From positions 434,001 to 498,000 of the forward strand of contig NZ_BMSX01000003.1 of NCBI RefSeq assembly GCF_014649375.1: a DNA stretch of 64,000 nucleotides, given 5' to 3'. Source of the stretch: Streptomyces aurantiogriseus. GTDB taxonomy: Bacteria > Actinomycetota > Actinomycetes > Streptomycetales > Streptomycetaceae. A program made the translations under genes and the position numbers. Shown piece after piece: positions 21,844 to 31,338 of the stretch (position 1 is the first letter of the stretch; every line of letters begins with the position of its first letter). The notes beneath the pieces are model-generated. The model saw nothing but the letters and a program-made list of their open reading frames with translations. It did no database searches and was not told the DNA's origin.

Positions 21844-24141
21844 GTGGCCCTCACGTACATGGACCTTGCCGAGGTCGACCTCGGCAAGCTCGGCACCGCG
21901 GTCTCCGACTGGAAGAAGAGCGTGGACGCGCTTAAGACTGCGGCGGAGAGTGCCCGCGACGGCATGCAGGCCAAGTCGGACAAGGCCCGGTGGGCCGGTG
22001 TGAACGCGACGGTGACACGGGAGTTCGTCACCAAGACGGTGAAGGAGATCGCCGACCTGCACATCGAGGCGGACAGCATCCACACGGTGCTTTTCGACGG
22101 CCACACGGAGCTCGTCGCGCTCCAGAAGAAGGTCAGGGCCGCCGTCGAGCAGGACGCCGCAAACCTCGGGGTCCGCGTCGAGGACATCGGCGAGGGCAAA
22201 GTCCGCTGCTTCTTCCCGCACATCCGGGGCGACAGCGACGACCGCACACAGGAACAGCTCGACGCCAAGCAAGAGCTGGAGGACCGCATCAACCGGCTCC
22301 TCGCGCACGCCTCCGAGATCGATTCCTCGCTGGCTCGCGCGTTGGGCAAGAGCCACGGGGGCGACAAGCACAACGCGGGTCACAAGTCGTACGAGTCCCT
22401 CGATGACGCCCAGGCCGAGCGCGCGGCCGAACTCGCGAAGGTCGGGCCGGAGATGAGCGACAAGCAGTACATGGAGCTCAACTCCATCATGAGGTTCAAC
22501 GCCAGGGACGCGGACTTCTCCACGGACTTCTACAAGTCGCTGGGCGGTCCGAAGGAGGCGCTGGAGTTCTACGGCCGTATGTCTTTGGACGGCACGATGG
22601 GGGACGACAAGGAGCGGCTCGCCCTCACCCGGCAGCTCCAGCGGAACATGGGCCTGAGCCTTGCCTCGGCGACCGACCCCGACAACAGGTCTCACCTGCC
22701 GGCGAGCTGGGCGTCGGATTTCCGCAAGCTGGGCACGCAGCGGGTCGAGCTCTACCCCGGAGCGGGCAACTCCCCGTACGGCTACCAGCTCCTGGGCGGA
22801 ATGCTGCGCTACGGCAACTACGACGCGAGGTTCATCAACCCCATCGCCGAGCACGTCGTGCAGCTGCACAAGAAGGACCCATACCGGTTCATGGACAACA
22901 AGCCCACGGTCCCTGGGTCCGACCTCGACTGGGGCTTCAACCCATCCGGAAAGAACGGCGTCGGCTACGACCCGCTGACGAGCGTCTTGGAAGGCCTCGG
23001 ACACAGCCCCGAGGCCGCGAAGAAGTTCTTCACCGACCCGCCGACCGCCTACAACGAGGACGGCACGGTCGACAAGGACGGCACACTCGACTTCACGTCG
23101 TACTTCGACGAGCTGAACAAGAAGGACTTCGAATGGGCCCCGGACAGCCTCGTCCACCCCGGCAGTGATGAGGCCAAGCACGCGCGCGAGATGGGCCCTG
23201 ACGCTCTCGGTCACGCGTTGGAGTCGGCAACGACGGGGGCGGCGTGGGACGCGGATCCGCCGGTGCTGCACCGGGACGAGCAGACGGCCGAGATCATGCG
23301 GCAGGTGATCGAGCGCTACAACGTCACGTCCGAGGACGGGCCGCCGCACGACGTCATGAAGGACAGCCTTGCCCGCATGGGCGCGGCGTACATCGACGAT
23401 CTCAACTACTCGATCATGGACTTCGGCGGCTCGGGCGACCCGTTGAACCGCGACGCGCTTTTCGGACACAGCAGCGACGGCTCGACGCGCACGCCCTTCG
23501 GTGAGCAGCCGGCGCGGAACTTCATGATGTTGGTGGCAGGCGACGAGAACGGGTATAAGACGCTGACCTCAGCTCAACAGTTGTACATGGCGAGTGGCCT
23601 TGCAGCTTTCGAGAGCAATGAGGACAACGGCGTTTCATTCGCCCAGAATGCCGCCAAGGTGCACGGAGTTCTCGATGAATCACGGTCCCACGGGATCCGT
23701 GAGGAGTTCAAGGATTCGGAAGGTGCCCAGCAATTGGCCCGGGACCAGAACGGGGAATGGCGCAAGTCGCTCGTCACTGGAGGGGTCACTGTGGTGGCGA
23801 CAGCAGGAGCCGCGATGCTCGTCGGTCCTGCAGCAGGATTCGTGGCCGCTACTGCCGTTCCGCTGGTGATGGAGTCCGCCGGGGCCGCGGTCAGCACCGC
23901 TTACGGCACCCATACGATGGAGTACTTGAAGGCCAACGAGTACAAGAACGACCCGGCGGCACTTCTCGCCGTGCAGGACCTGGAGAAGGTCGGAGAGCGA
24001 GCGGTCGCGCAACCCGTCTTGAACTATGCCCAGGCCACGGGAATGAACGACGTGGAGTCCCGCAACCTGATCAACGACATCGAGAAGTCCTACCTGACTG
24101 GAAAAACCGTCATCTCGAACAATGAGAAGGTGTCGTCGTGA
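21844..24141 (+). CDS. Large protein with WXG100-like N-terminal domain
   Basis: 765 aa, GTG 21844 after AGGAG. Residues 1-115 form a WXG100-like helical pair (LAEVDLGKLGTAVSDWKKSV, ADSIHTVLFDGHTELVALQK). The body to about 640 is a long helical region resembling DUF6571-type proteins (ELNSIMRFNARDADFSTDFY, LGGMLRYGNYDARFINPIAE). A hydrophobic stretch (VTVVATAGAAMLVGPAAGFV, TAVPLVMESAGAA) lies near 660. It could be an effector or surface protein of a type VII-like system; no catalytic tip domain is evident. It is 10 bp from the WXG100-like gene and overlaps the lipoprotein gene by four bases (GTGA). Confidence 0.72.
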   Translation: MALTYMDLAEVDLGKLGTAVSDWKKSVDALKTAAESARDGMQAKSDKARWAGVNATVTREFVTKTVKEIADLHIEADSIHTVLFDGHTELVALQKKVRAAVEQDAANLGVRVEDIGEGKVRCFFPHIRGDSDDRTQEQLDAKQELEDRINRLLAHASEIDSSLARALGKSHGGDKHNAGHKSYESLDDAQAERAAELAKVGPEMSDKQYMELNSIMRFNARDADFSTDFYKSLGGPKEALEFYGRMSLDGTMGDDKERLALTRQLQRNMGLSLASATDPDNRSHLPASWASDFRKLGTQRVELYPGAGNSPYGYQLLGGMLRYGNYDARFINPIAEHVVQLHKKDPYRFMDNKPTVPGSDLDWGFNPSGKNGVGYDPLTSVLEGLGHSPEAAKKFFTDPPTAYNEDGTVDKDGTLDFTSYFDELNKKDFEWAPDSLVHPGSDEAKHAREMGPDALGHALESATTGAAWDADPPVLHRDEQTAEIMRQVIERYNVTSEDGPPHDVMKDSLARMGAAYIDDLNYSIMDFGGSGDPLNRDALFGHSSDGSTRTPFGEQPARNFMMLVAGDENGYKTLTSAQQLYMASGLAAFESNEDNGVSFAQNAAKVHGVLDESRSHGIREEFKDSEGAQQLARDQNGEWRKSLVTGGVTVVATAGAAMLVGPAAGFVAATAVPLVMESAGAAVSTAYGTHTMEYLKANEYKNDPAALLAVQDLEKVGERAVAQPVLNYAQATGMNDVESRNLINDIEKSYLTGKTVISNNEKVSS

Positions 24142-24767
24142 GGTCTCTGATCCGGATTGCCTGGTGTGGTGTGATGGCGTCGCTGGTTCTGTCGACCGGT
24201 TGTTCGTACGACCAGTCTCTGAGTGAGAAGTACCCCACGCAGTGGAAGACCTGTAACACACTGTTCGGTGCGGGGAACATGGAGTCTCTGCGGGATTCCC
24301 TTGACTCCGGCGACCTGAAGTTCTCCGAAAGCGCTCTTTCCGTCGACCAGATCAAGAATGGCCTGATGCGGGAAGCGATCGAACCCTACGACAAATTCAA
24401 GGGTTTCGAGGAGTACAACGTCTGCAAGCTCTCGGGCGGCGGTCACTTCTCTGCCACGGTGGCGTGGGCCGCGGACTCCCTGAAGGCCGTGCAGACCTAC
24501 ACTGAGCGCTGGCATCGAGCGGCTGAAGACGTCTACGTGGCCGACATGGCCGGGGTCGTAGACCTCGTATTTCGCTGTGAGATCAAAGGCGCGAGCGGGC
24601 AGCAGGCGCAGGTCCTTCTCGAGGCCAGGGTCAGCGCACCGAACCCCCCAAGGGTCTCTGAAGCGTTCCACCAGAGGCTGACCGTGAAGCTGGCCCGCAC
24701 GCTCAGGGACGAGCTGTCGTGCGCCAACGAGCCCGAGATCCCTGACGACTTGCCGATCAGTGGGTGA
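24138..24767 (+). CDS. Lipoprotein encoded with the WXG100-like pair
   Basis: 209 aa. Lipobox LSTGC (Cys22) after a short hydrophobic signal. Most of the protein is a mixed alpha/beta domain with two cysteines (KTCNTLFGA, YNVCKLSG) ending in LARTLRDELSCANEPEIP. Its start overlaps the stop of the large gene, so the products are made together. By position, it may be an immunity-like or tethering lipoprotein for the large protein. No family recognised. Confidence 0.7.
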   Translation: MRSLIRIAWCGVMASLVLSTGCSYDQSLSEKYPTQWKTCNTLFGAGNMESLRDSLDSGDLKFSESALSVDQIKNGLMREAIEPYDKFKGFEEYNVCKLSGGGHFSATVAWAADSLKAVQTYTERWHRAAEDVYVADMAGVVDLVFRCEIKGASGQQAQVLLEARVSAPNPPRVSEAFHQRLTVKLARTLRDELSCANEPEIPDDLPISG

Positions 24768-24846
24768 CCGCGCCCCATGCGGTGTGTCGGAACGGCCCGG
24801 CCGTAAAGCAGTTGTCGCCGCAACGGCCGCCCGCTAGGAAGTCCCC

Positions 24847-25725
24847 ATGACCCGACTCGGCGCCATCTTCCGCCCCCAACTCCCTCCCGAGCGCCTCCGC
24901 ACCATCGCCCGGCTCGCCGACTCCACCGGACTCGACGAACTCTGGCTGTGGGAGGACTGTTTCCGGGAGGCCGGCATCTCCGCGGCGGCGGCCGCGCTTG
25001 CCTGGACGGAGCGGGTGCGGGTCGGTGTCGGCCTGCTGCCCGTGCCGCTGCGCAACGTCGCCCTCACCGCGATGGAGGCGGCCACGCTGCACCGTATGTT
25101 CCCGGACCGCGTCACCCTCGGCGTCGGCCACGGCGTCCAGGACTGGATGGGTCAGGTCGGCGCCCGCGCCGCGTCGCCGCTGACCCTGCTGCGCGAGTAC
25201 ACCCTCGCCCTGCGCGGCCTGCTGAACGGGGAGCGGATCACCACCGAGGGGCGGTACGTGACGCTGGACGACGTCGCGCTCGACTGGCCGCCGCGGGGCG
25301 GTGCCGAGGTGCTGGTCGGCGGTATCGGGCCGCGTACCCTGCGGCTGTCCGGTGAGGTCGCGGACGGCACGGTACTCAACGAGGTCTTTTCACCGGACGG
25401 TGTGCGCGAAGCCCGCCGGATCATCGAGGAAGGGAGGGCCGCGGCCGGCCGCGACGCCGGTAGCGCCCATCGGATCGTCGTCTATCTCTTCACCGCCACC
25501 GGGGTTGACGCCTCCGCCCGCCTCCAGCGTGAACTGACCGGGGCCGGCCTCACCGGCGTCCCCGGCCTCGGTGTCGCCGGCGACGCGGCCGAGGTCGCCG
25601 ACACCGTCCAGCGCTTCGCCGACGCCGGCGCCGACACGGTCGTCCTCCTTCCGACCGCCGACGAGCCCGACCCGGAGGGATTCATACGGTTCGTGGGGGA
25701 CGACGTACGGCCCCTGGTGAAGTAG
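24847..25725 (+). CDS. LLM-class F420/FMN-dependent oxidoreductase
   Basis: 292 aa with the bacterial luciferase-like fold: TRLGAIFRPQLPPERLRTIA, DELWLWEDCF, ALAWTERVRVGVGLLPVPLR (the usual phosphate-binding region) and DRVTLGVGHGVQDWM, then PEVLVGGIGPRTLRL-like and a C-terminal TVVLLPTADEPDPEGF. The start ATG lies ten bases after AGGAAG. In actinobacteria this family commonly uses F420; the substrate is unknown. A gap of 15 bp to a methyltransferase gene suggests an operon. Confidence 0.88.
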   Translation: MTRLGAIFRPQLPPERLRTIARLADSTGLDELWLWEDCFREAGISAAAAALAWTERVRVGVGLLPVPLRNVALTAMEAATLHRMFPDRVTLGVGHGVQDWMGQVGARAASPLTLLREYTLALRGLLNGERITTEGRYVTLDDVALDWPPRGGAEVLVGGIGPRTLRLSGEVADGTVLNEVFSPDGVREARRIIEEGRAAAGRDAGSAHRIVVYLFTATGVDASARLQRELTGAGLTGVPGLGVAGDAAEVADTVQRFADAGADTVVLLPTADEPDPEGFIRFVGDDVRPLVK

Positions 25726-25740
25726 AGGAGAGAGTCAGCC

Positions 25741-26535
25741 ATGAGTGGCCACGGCAGAGAGCGGACCTTCGAGGACCTCGTCGCCGAAGGCGTCGCCGTT
25801 CCCACCGAAGGGTGGGACTTCTCCTGGTTCGAGGGGCGGGCCACCGAGGCGCGACCCTCCTGGGGTTACGCCGTTTCCCTGGCCGGGCGCCTGGCCACCG
25901 CCCGTGCCGCGCTCGATGTGCAGACCGGGGGAGGGGAGGTCCTGGACTTCGCCCTCGGGCGGGCCGCCCCGAAGGCCCCCGTCCTCGCCGTCGCCACCGA
26001 GGGCTGGCCGGCGAACGTCGCCAAGGCCACCGCTCTGCTGCGCCCGCGCGGCATCGCGGTCGTCGCGGCCCCGGAGGACGCGCCGCTGCCCTTCGCGGAC
26101 GACACCTTCGACCTCGTCTCCAGTCGGCACCCGGTACGGCCGCTGTGGAGTGAGATCGCCCGTGTCCTCGAGCCGGGCGGCACCTACTTCGCCCAGCACG
26201 TCGGGCCGCGCAGCGTCTTCGAGCTCGTCGAGCACTTCCTCGGACCGCTGCCGGACGAGGTCAGCGCCGCCCGCCACCCCGACCGCGAACGCGCCGACGC
26301 CGAGGCGGCCGGCCTGGAGATCGTCGACCTGAGGGCGGAACGCCTCCGCATCGAGTTCCACGACATCGCCGCCGTCGTCCACTTCCTGCGCAAGGTGGTG
26401 TGGATGGTGCCGGGCTTCACGGTGGCGCGGTACGAGCCCCAACTGCGGGCGCTGCACGAGCAGATCCAGTCCGAGGGCCCGTTCGTCGCCCACAGCGCCC
26501 GCCACCTCTTCGAGGCCCGCAAGCCGGCCCGGTGA
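25741..26535 (+). CDS. Class I SAM-dependent methyltransferase
   Basis: 264 aa. The Rossmann core shows DVQTGGGEVLDFAL (motif I), VLAVATEGWPANVAKATALL, APLPFADDTFDLVSSRH-like motif II and EIARVLEPGGTYFAQHVGP (motif III). This is the type 11 arrangement. It starts at ATG 25741, GAGGAGAGAG upstream. Co-transcription with the LLM gene is likely. The substrate is unknown; its end is 1 bp from the opposite-strand winged-helix gene. Confidence 0.88.
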   Translation: MSGHGRERTFEDLVAEGVAVPTEGWDFSWFEGRATEARPSWGYAVSLAGRLATARAALDVQTGGGEVLDFALGRAAPKAPVLAVATEGWPANVAKATALLRPRGIAVVAAPEDAPLPFADDTFDLVSSRHPVRPLWSEIARVLEPGGTYFAQHVGPRSVFELVEHFLGPLPDEVSAARHPDRERADAEAAGLEIVDLRAERLRIEFHDIAAVVHFLRKVVWMVPGFTVARYEPQLRALHEQIQSEGPFVAHSARHLFEARKPAR

Positions 26536-26536
26536 C

Positions 26537-27691
26537 TCAGGCGTGCGGCCCGGCCGTCACCTCCCCGATCACCAACTCGGCCCGGGCCTCCAGTACTTCC
26601 CCCACTCGCTCCACCCGCTCGCCCAGCTCCCGTTCCTGCCGCTCCGTCAGCCGCCCGAGCGGCTCCACGGTGATGGTCGTACGACGGCCACGGCGGCGCT
26701 GGTGCCACACGCCCGCCACCACGCCGTCGACCAGCAGCACCGGATGGTTGCCCGCCTGCCCTCCGGCCAGCGCCCGCCGGTACGCGGCCCCCGGGAACAG
26801 CAGCTCGCGCGGCTGCGCGGCGATGACGTACGCGTCGAAGTACGGCAGCAGCCGGACGCCCCGTACGGCCGTGTCCGGGAAGTCGATGTCGGCCGCCGCC
26901 ACCCATGCCGGCGCGCCCTCGAACAGCACCTCCTCGATCTCCCCCTCCGCCGCCAGCTCCCCGAACAGTCCGGCGGCCCAGCCTCCGGGGGCGGCCAGCC
27001 ACTTGGCGAAGTGCTGGGGCGTCGCCGGCCCGTAGGCGGCGAGGTAGCGGCGTACGAACTCCCGCAGGGCCCGCTCCGGCGGGAGCGGGGCGAAGTGGGG
27101 CGGGCGGGTGTACGTCACCCTGCGGCCCCGGTGGGGGCCGAAGGAGAGCGCGCCCGCCTGGCCGGCCCGGTGCAGTACCTGCCGCCAGCGCGGCCACAGC
27201 TCCTGGAAGGCGGGCATCACCAGGTCACCGGCCCAGGGCCCGGTGCGCGCGACGACCTCCTGGCCCAACTCGTCCACCGTCAGACACACCCCCTCCAACG
27301 CCTCCCCGATCGCCGCCACCACCTGCCCGGCCTGCTCCTCGGTCAACCGGACGTCGGGCGGGAACGGACTCGGGCCCACCGGTACCGCCGTCAACACCGT
27401 GCTCCACAAAGGAAGTTCACGAGTGGGAAGCAGATGAACGGTCCCGCGCGGACCGTGCGTCCGCACCAGCGACCGGTCCTCCCACAGCGCCGCCCCTACG
27501 TCCGCCCGCGTCACCCCCTCGGCCCGCACCCCGACCGACACCTCCGCCGCGGACGGCACCTGCGCATGGGCCCCGAGCATCGCGGCCACGACCTCCGCGG
27601 GCGCGCCGGCGCCCCTCTCGGCGGGATTGGCCAGGAACTGCCGTTCGAGCCGCCGCGCACTCGCCTCACGCCAACTGATCCTCAAGGTCAC
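26537..27691 (-). CDS. Winged-helix DNA-binding domain protein (AlkZ-related)
   Basis: 384 aa from GTG 27691 (VTLRISWREASARRLERQFL). It follows the fold of the winged-helix/HTH_42 family that includes AlkZ and YcaQ DNA glycosylases: RSLVRTHGPRGTVHLLPTRE, QELWPRWRQVLHRAGQAGAL, and LLPYFDAYVIAAQPRELLFP. The QxQ catalytic motif of the crosslink glycosylases is not seen, so a glycosylase activity is uncertain. Upstream lies the large gene-free stretch; it probably has its own promoter there. Confidence 0.85.
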   Translation of the reverse strand: MTLRISWREASARRLERQFLANPAERGAGAPAEVVAAMLGAHAQVPSAAEVSVGVRAEGVTRADVGAALWEDRSLVRTHGPRGTVHLLPTRELPLWSTVLTAVPVGPSPFPPDVRLTEEQAGQVVAAIGEALEGVCLTVDELGQEVVARTGPWAGDLVMPAFQELWPRWRQVLHRAGQAGALSFGPHRGRRVTYTRPPHFAPLPPERALREFVRRYLAAYGPATPQHFAKWLAAPGGWAAGLFGELAAEGEIEEVLFEGAPAWVAAADIDFPDTAVRGVRLLPYFDAYVIAAQPRELLFPGAAYRRALAGGQAGNHPVLLVDGVVAGVWHQRRRGRRTTITVEPLGRLTERQERELGERVERVGEVLEARAELVIGEVTAGPHA

Positions 27692-28197
27692 GCCACCGAC
27701 GCTAGAACCAGGAGAGGACGGATCCTGTCCTGTACGGCCACTCGGGGGAATCGGGCATTCCGTACCACACTCCAACAGATCACCTCTCTATCTCCACAGG
27801 GTTTCCACATCGTTATCGCGAACGGCTCGCATCGCCCGCCCGCCTCACGTAAGTTCGAGCCCAGGCAATTCGCGTGAGCAAAGCTGCGCGGGCGACACCG
27901 CGCAGTGGAGGGGGCTGCGCGGTGCCGTCGGCGTCAAGTCGGCGCCTGTCCTCGGGGTAGCCCGTCGGGGGGACGGCCGCCCGGTCGGCCGACAAGGGCC
28001 GAAGTGGCCCGAATGCCTCCACTTGCACCATCGGGCAGCCCGATTTGCCTGTGAATCCGCTGTCTTTCGGCCATGAATCACCCAAAAGCATGCCGCAGAC
28101 GACCAGCGCCCCGTCGCCGGACAACTCCGGAGAGTAATTATCTCGCGCCGATGCACGCAGCAGCCCTTACGAAGGGTTATGGTGGAAACCCCCCCTC
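27692..28197. other. Gene-free stretch upstream of an orphan terminator
   Basis: No credible large ORF on either strand in about 500 bp. A tiny frame MPQTTSAPSPDNSGE with TAA stop (28090-28137) is the only one of note, but it has no ribosome binding site. The sequence from about 28080 to 28197 precedes a very strong plus-strand terminator without a protein gene to serve, so this portion may be a small RNA. The promoter of the minus-strand winged-helix gene must also lie here. Confidence 0.5.
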
Positions 28198-28238
28198 GGG
28201 CCGGTCCGTCTCCCCCCCCACGGACCGGCCCGTTTTTT
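28140..28238 (+). ncRNA. Candidate small RNA ending in a C-loop intrinsic terminator
   Basis: A GGGTT/AACCC helix (around 28174-28191, ending in a CCCCCCC run) is followed by the hairpin GGGCCGGTCCGT / ACGGACCGGCCC (28198-28231) whose loop is almost all C, then GTTTTTT (28232-28238). Two stem-loops with runs of six or more C are the defining trait of the actinobacterial 6C RNA family. The 5' end is not defined by the sequence; the family match is a pattern judgement. Confidence 0.45.
28198..28238 (+). terminator. Strong intrinsic terminator without an adjacent upstream gene
   Basis: 12-bp perfect GC-rich stem (28198-28209 with 28220-28231), 10-base C-rich loop, then six T. It is the best canonical terminator in the window, and the nearest plus-strand gene ends 1.6 kb upstream. 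Confidence 0.85.
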
Positions 28239-28285
28239 CGTCCGTCCACGGGCGACTCGGAAGAGGGCGCTCACGTGCCCGACCT

Positions 28286-28362
28286 CAAGGGGCGCGGGGC
28301 CGTAGCAATGTGCGGCTCCACCGCGTGGGCGCGAGCAACCCACCACAACCCGCACCCGCGCG
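28286..28362 (+). repeat. Streptomyces dispersed intergenic element
   Basis: Begins CTCAAGGGGCGCGGGGCCG and continues through TGCGGCTCCACCGCGTGGGC to GCGAGCAACCC...CACAACCCGCACCCGC. This composition and order are familiar from many Streptomyces intergenic regions. It lies in the leader of the prenyltransferase gene. Confidence 0.65.
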
Positions 28363-28477
28363 AAACAGGACCCACTCCCTCCTCCCGCGCCCCCGACCCA
28401 CCCGCACCGCACAACCCCCGGAGGGGTAGGCTTCCGCCTCGCGGGGACCGCATCCGCACGGAGGGGCTGACATTCAC

Positions 28478-29251
28478 GTGAACCTGCGCGACAAGCTGCG
28501 CGGCCTGCTGGTGAGGCTGTACGCGCGCCGGGTGGAAGGCCACCTGGACCACGCTCAGGTGCCCAAGCACATCGGCGTCATCATGGACGGCAACCGGCGC
28601 TGGGCGAAGGCCGCCGGCTCCACGACCGTGCACGGCCACCGGGCCGGAGCCGAAAAGATCGAGGAGTTCCTCGGCTGGTGCTCCGAGACGGACGTCGAGG
28701 TCGTCACCCTCTGGCTGCTCTCCACCGACAACTTCGACCGGGCCGAGGAAGAACTCGTCCCCCTGCTCGGCATCATCGAGGACGTCGTCCGCACCCTCGC
28801 CGCCGACGGCCGCTGGCGTGTGCACCACGTCGGCACCCTGGACCTCCTCCCGGCCGGCATGCAGCGCACGCTGAAGGAGGCCGAGGAGGCCACCGCCGAC
28901 ATCGACGGGATACTGGTCAACGTCGCCATCGGGTACGGCGGCCGACAGGAGATCGCCGACGCCGTGCGCTCGATGCTCGCCGACGCCCAGGACAAGGGCG
29001 TGTCGATGCAGGAGCTCGCCGAGTCCGTCGACGTCGACATGATCGGCCGCCACCTCTACACCGGCGCCCAGCCCGACCCCGACCTGGTGATCCGCACCAG
29101 CGGCGAACAGCGGCTGTCCGGATTCATGCTGTGGCAGACGGCCCACTCGGAGTACTACTTCTGCGAGGTCTTCTGGCCGGCCTTCCGCAAGGTCGACTTC
29201 CTGCGCGCCCTGCGCGACTACGCGGCCCGGCACCGCCGTTACGGCGGCTGA
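28478..29251 (+). CDS. uppS: cis-Prenyltransferase (undecaprenyl diphosphate synthase family)
   Basis: 257 aa, GTG start at 28478. The catalytic block HIGVIMDGNRRWAK has Asp37 and the GNRRWA phosphate loop; HGHRAGAEKIEEFLGWC and TLWLLSTDNFDRAEEEL follow, and the C-terminal DLVIRTSGEQRLSGFMLWQ with EYYFCEVFWPAFRKVDF completes the family. All catalytic residues are kept. It condenses isopentenyl diphosphate in cis onto an allylic primer to make the lipid carrier of cell wall synthesis. Streptomycetes often have two such enzymes, so it may be the second copy or make a shorter chain. Confidence 0.93.
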   Translation: MNLRDKLRGLLVRLYARRVEGHLDHAQVPKHIGVIMDGNRRWAKAAGSTTVHGHRAGAEKIEEFLGWCSETDVEVVTLWLLSTDNFDRAEEELVPLLGIIEDVVRTLAADGRWRVHHVGTLDLLPAGMQRTLKEAEEATADIDGILVNVAIGYGGRQEIADAVRSMLADAQDKGVSMQELAESVDVDMIGRHLYTGAQPDPDLVIRTSGEQRLSGFMLWQTAHSEYYFCEVFWPAFRKVDFLRALRDYAARHRRYGG

Positions 29252-29592
29252 CGGACGGACACTCCGCGGGGCATCACACCCCGCGTGAAAGCTTCCCGAT
29301 TACCCCGTTCGGAGCAGTGGTAACGAGGAGTTCACCGGCGCGCCGTCATATGCCGTGGCATGGCAGCGCATGTTCGAGGGCATAAGCCAAGCAGGTCGAC
29401 GCCCGAACCACGGGTGTCGGATCTCAGCGGACGGCACGGGGCCGTCCGCCCGGGAGGCCCTTTGCACCAGCCCGATCGTGCGGTCAGCACGGACGCAGCG
29501 GAGGGCCGGTTTTCGGCCCGTGCAGGGCGCCGAATTCCGGTCCAGCTCCACTCCGTCGCTCCCCGACCTCATCCGAGGGGGTACGTCCTTCC
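29252..29592. other. 341-bp leader region before phoH
   Basis: No coding frame is convincing. Several GC-rich inverted repeats occur (for example GACGGCACGGGGCCGTC near 29427-29445). It presumably holds the promoter and a long leader of the PhoH gene. Confidence 0.4.
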
Positions 29593-30918
29593 GTGGTGAC
29601 CAGCACAAAGCGCCACAAGCCAGACCGGCGCACCTACGTTCTCGACACCAGCGTCCTGCTGGCCGACCCGAACGCCCTGACCCGCTTCGACGAGCACGAG
29701 GTCGTGCTCCCCATCGTCGTGGTCACGGAGCTTGAGGCCAAGCGGCACCATCCCGAACTCGGCTACTTCGCCCGGCAGGCCCTGCGTCTGCTCGACGACT
29801 ACCGGGTGAAGTACGGTCGTCTCGACGCTCCCATCCCGATCGGGGAACTGGGCGGGACCATCCGTGTCGAGCTCAACCACTCGGACCCCAGCGTGCTGCC
29901 CACCGGCTACCGCCTGGGGGACAACGACTCACGCATCCTCGCGGTCGCCCGCAATCTGCAGGCCGAGGGGTTCGACGTCACCGTCGTATCGAAGGACCTC
30001 CCGCTCAGGATCAAGGCGTCCTCGGTCGGGCTCCTCGCCGAGGAGTACCGCGCCGAGCTCGCCATCACGGACGCCTCCGGCTGGACCGGAATGTCCGAAC
30101 TGACCCTGTCCGGTGAGCAGGTGGACATCCTCTTCGAGGATGGACACGTATACGTCCCGGAGGCCTCCGACCTCCCCGTGCACACCGGCCTCACCATCCA
30201 GTCCGAGCGCGGCAAGGCACTCGGCCGGGTCACGCCCGACGGCAACGTCCGTCTCGTGCGCGGCGATCGCGAGGCTTTCGGCATCAAGGGCCGCAGCGCC
30301 GAACAGCGCATCGCGCTGGACCTGCTGCTCGACCCGGACGTCGGGATCGTGTCCATGGGCGGCCGGGCCGGCACCGGCAAGTCGGCGCTCGCACTGTGCG
30401 CGGGTCTCGAGGCGGTCCTGGAACGCCGCCAGCACCAGAAGGTGATGGTCTTCCGTCCGCTGTACGCGGTGGGCGGGCAGGAGCTGGGCTATCTGCCCGG
30501 CACCGAGGCCGAGAAGATGAGCCCCTGGGCGCAGGCGGTGTTCGACACACTGTCGGCGGTCACCAGCCGTGAGGTCATCGAGGAGGTCACCGCCCGCGGC
30601 ATGCTGGAGGTCCTTCCGCTCACCCACATCCGCGGCCGCTCGCTCCACGACGCGTTCGTGATCGTGGACGAGGCCCAGTCGCTGGAACGGAATGTTCTGC
30701 TGACCGTTCTGTCCCGAATCGGCGCCAATTCGCGCGTGGTTCTGACCCACGATGTGGCGCAAAGGGACAATTTGCGGGTCGGTCGATATGACGGGGTTGT
30801 CGCCGTCGTGGAGAAACTGAAGGGGCATCCGCTCTTCGCGCACGTCACCCTGAATCGGTCCGAGAGGTCCCAGATCGCTGCCCTTGTGACCGAAATGCTG
30901 GAGGACGGGCAGATCTGA
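29593..30918 (+). CDS. PIN-domain/PhoH-domain ATPase (PhoH2 type)
   Basis: 441 aa. N-terminal PIN ribonuclease domain (about 12-150) with acidic residues in [12 protein letters not shown] and the later [14 protein letters not shown]-terminal PhoH helicase-like ATPase (about 235-430) with Walker A GRAGTGKS (257-264) and Walker [13 protein letters not shown]-PhoH proteins are described as RNA helicase/ribonucleases. GTG GTG double start; the first is at 29593. A long hairpin at 30956-30997 probably ends the transcript. Confidence 0.92.
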   Translation: MVTSTKRHKPDRRTYVLDTSVLLADPNALTRFDEHEVVLPIVVVTELEAKRHHPELGYFARQALRLLDDYRVKYGRLDAPIPIGELGGTIRVELNHSDPSVLPTGYRLGDNDSRILAVARNLQAEGFDVTVVSKDLPLRIKASSVGLLAEEYRAELAITDASGWTGMSELTLSGEQVDILFEDGHVYVPEASDLPVHTGLTIQSERGKALGRVTPDGNVRLVRGDREAFGIKGRSAEQRIALDLLLDPDVGIVSMGGRAGTGKSALALCAGLEAVLERRQHQKVMVFRPLYAVGGQELGYLPGTEAEKMSPWAQAVFDTLSAVTSREVIEEVTARGMLEVLPLTHIRGRSLHDAFVIVDEAQSLERNVLLTVLSRIGANSRVVLTHDVAQRDNLRVGRYDGVVAVVEKLKGHPLFAHVTLNRSERSQIAALVTEMLEDGQI

Positions 30919-30955
30919 CCGTCCCGACCGGGTTCACCAGGGTTACTCGGTAGTT

Positions 30956-30997
30956 GGCGCCGTCCGGCAAAGGCTGTGAGCCTAGTCGGGCGGCGCC
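30956..30997 (+). terminator. Terminator after phoH
   Basis: GGCGCCGTCCG (30956-30966) pairs with CGGGCGGCGCC (30987-30997), one G-U pair, with a second inner stem AGGCT/AGCCT. No long T-run. Confidence 0.7.
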
Positions 30998-31338
30998 TTC
31001 GCATGTGGTCGAACGATGAAATCCCCGGGGTCAAACCGGATGTGAGCTTTCACACGCAACTGGGAATTGCCCTACGGCGTCGGGTTACGGCAGAGTCTCA
31101 CTCCTGTCAGGCCCCGCATACGACACATCTGTACCCCCAGCGGTACGGCACCACGAAAGCACCACCGCCAACTCCATACCTCCGTCGTATGCCGCCCGAG
31201 CATCACGCGGCGCTCCCTGGTCGGGAGTTGCCCACCGGGCCCGCGCCTCCCGTGACCCCTCAGTTGGGAGGCCAGTGCCAGGGGCACGATTGCGTCCGCC
31301 AGGGTCACCGAAGCGGGCGATGCTGGAAGGAAAACCGT
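30998..31338. other. Leader of the SLT-domain gene; no riboswitch recognised
   Basis: 341 bp without a gene. A small dyad TGTGAGCTTTCACA lies at about 31041-31054. I looked for the c-di-AMP (ydaO) riboswitch that precedes many Streptomyces cell-wall hydrolase genes, but its conserved blocks were not found. Confidence 0.45.

Noticed and set aside
28090..28137. 15-codon ORF MPQTTSAPSPDNSGE
   Set aside because: No ribosome binding site and too short to judge; kept only as a note to the small-RNA finding.
30998..31338. Possible c-di-AMP riboswitch before the SLT gene
   Set aside because: The conserved blocks of the ydaO motif could not be found.
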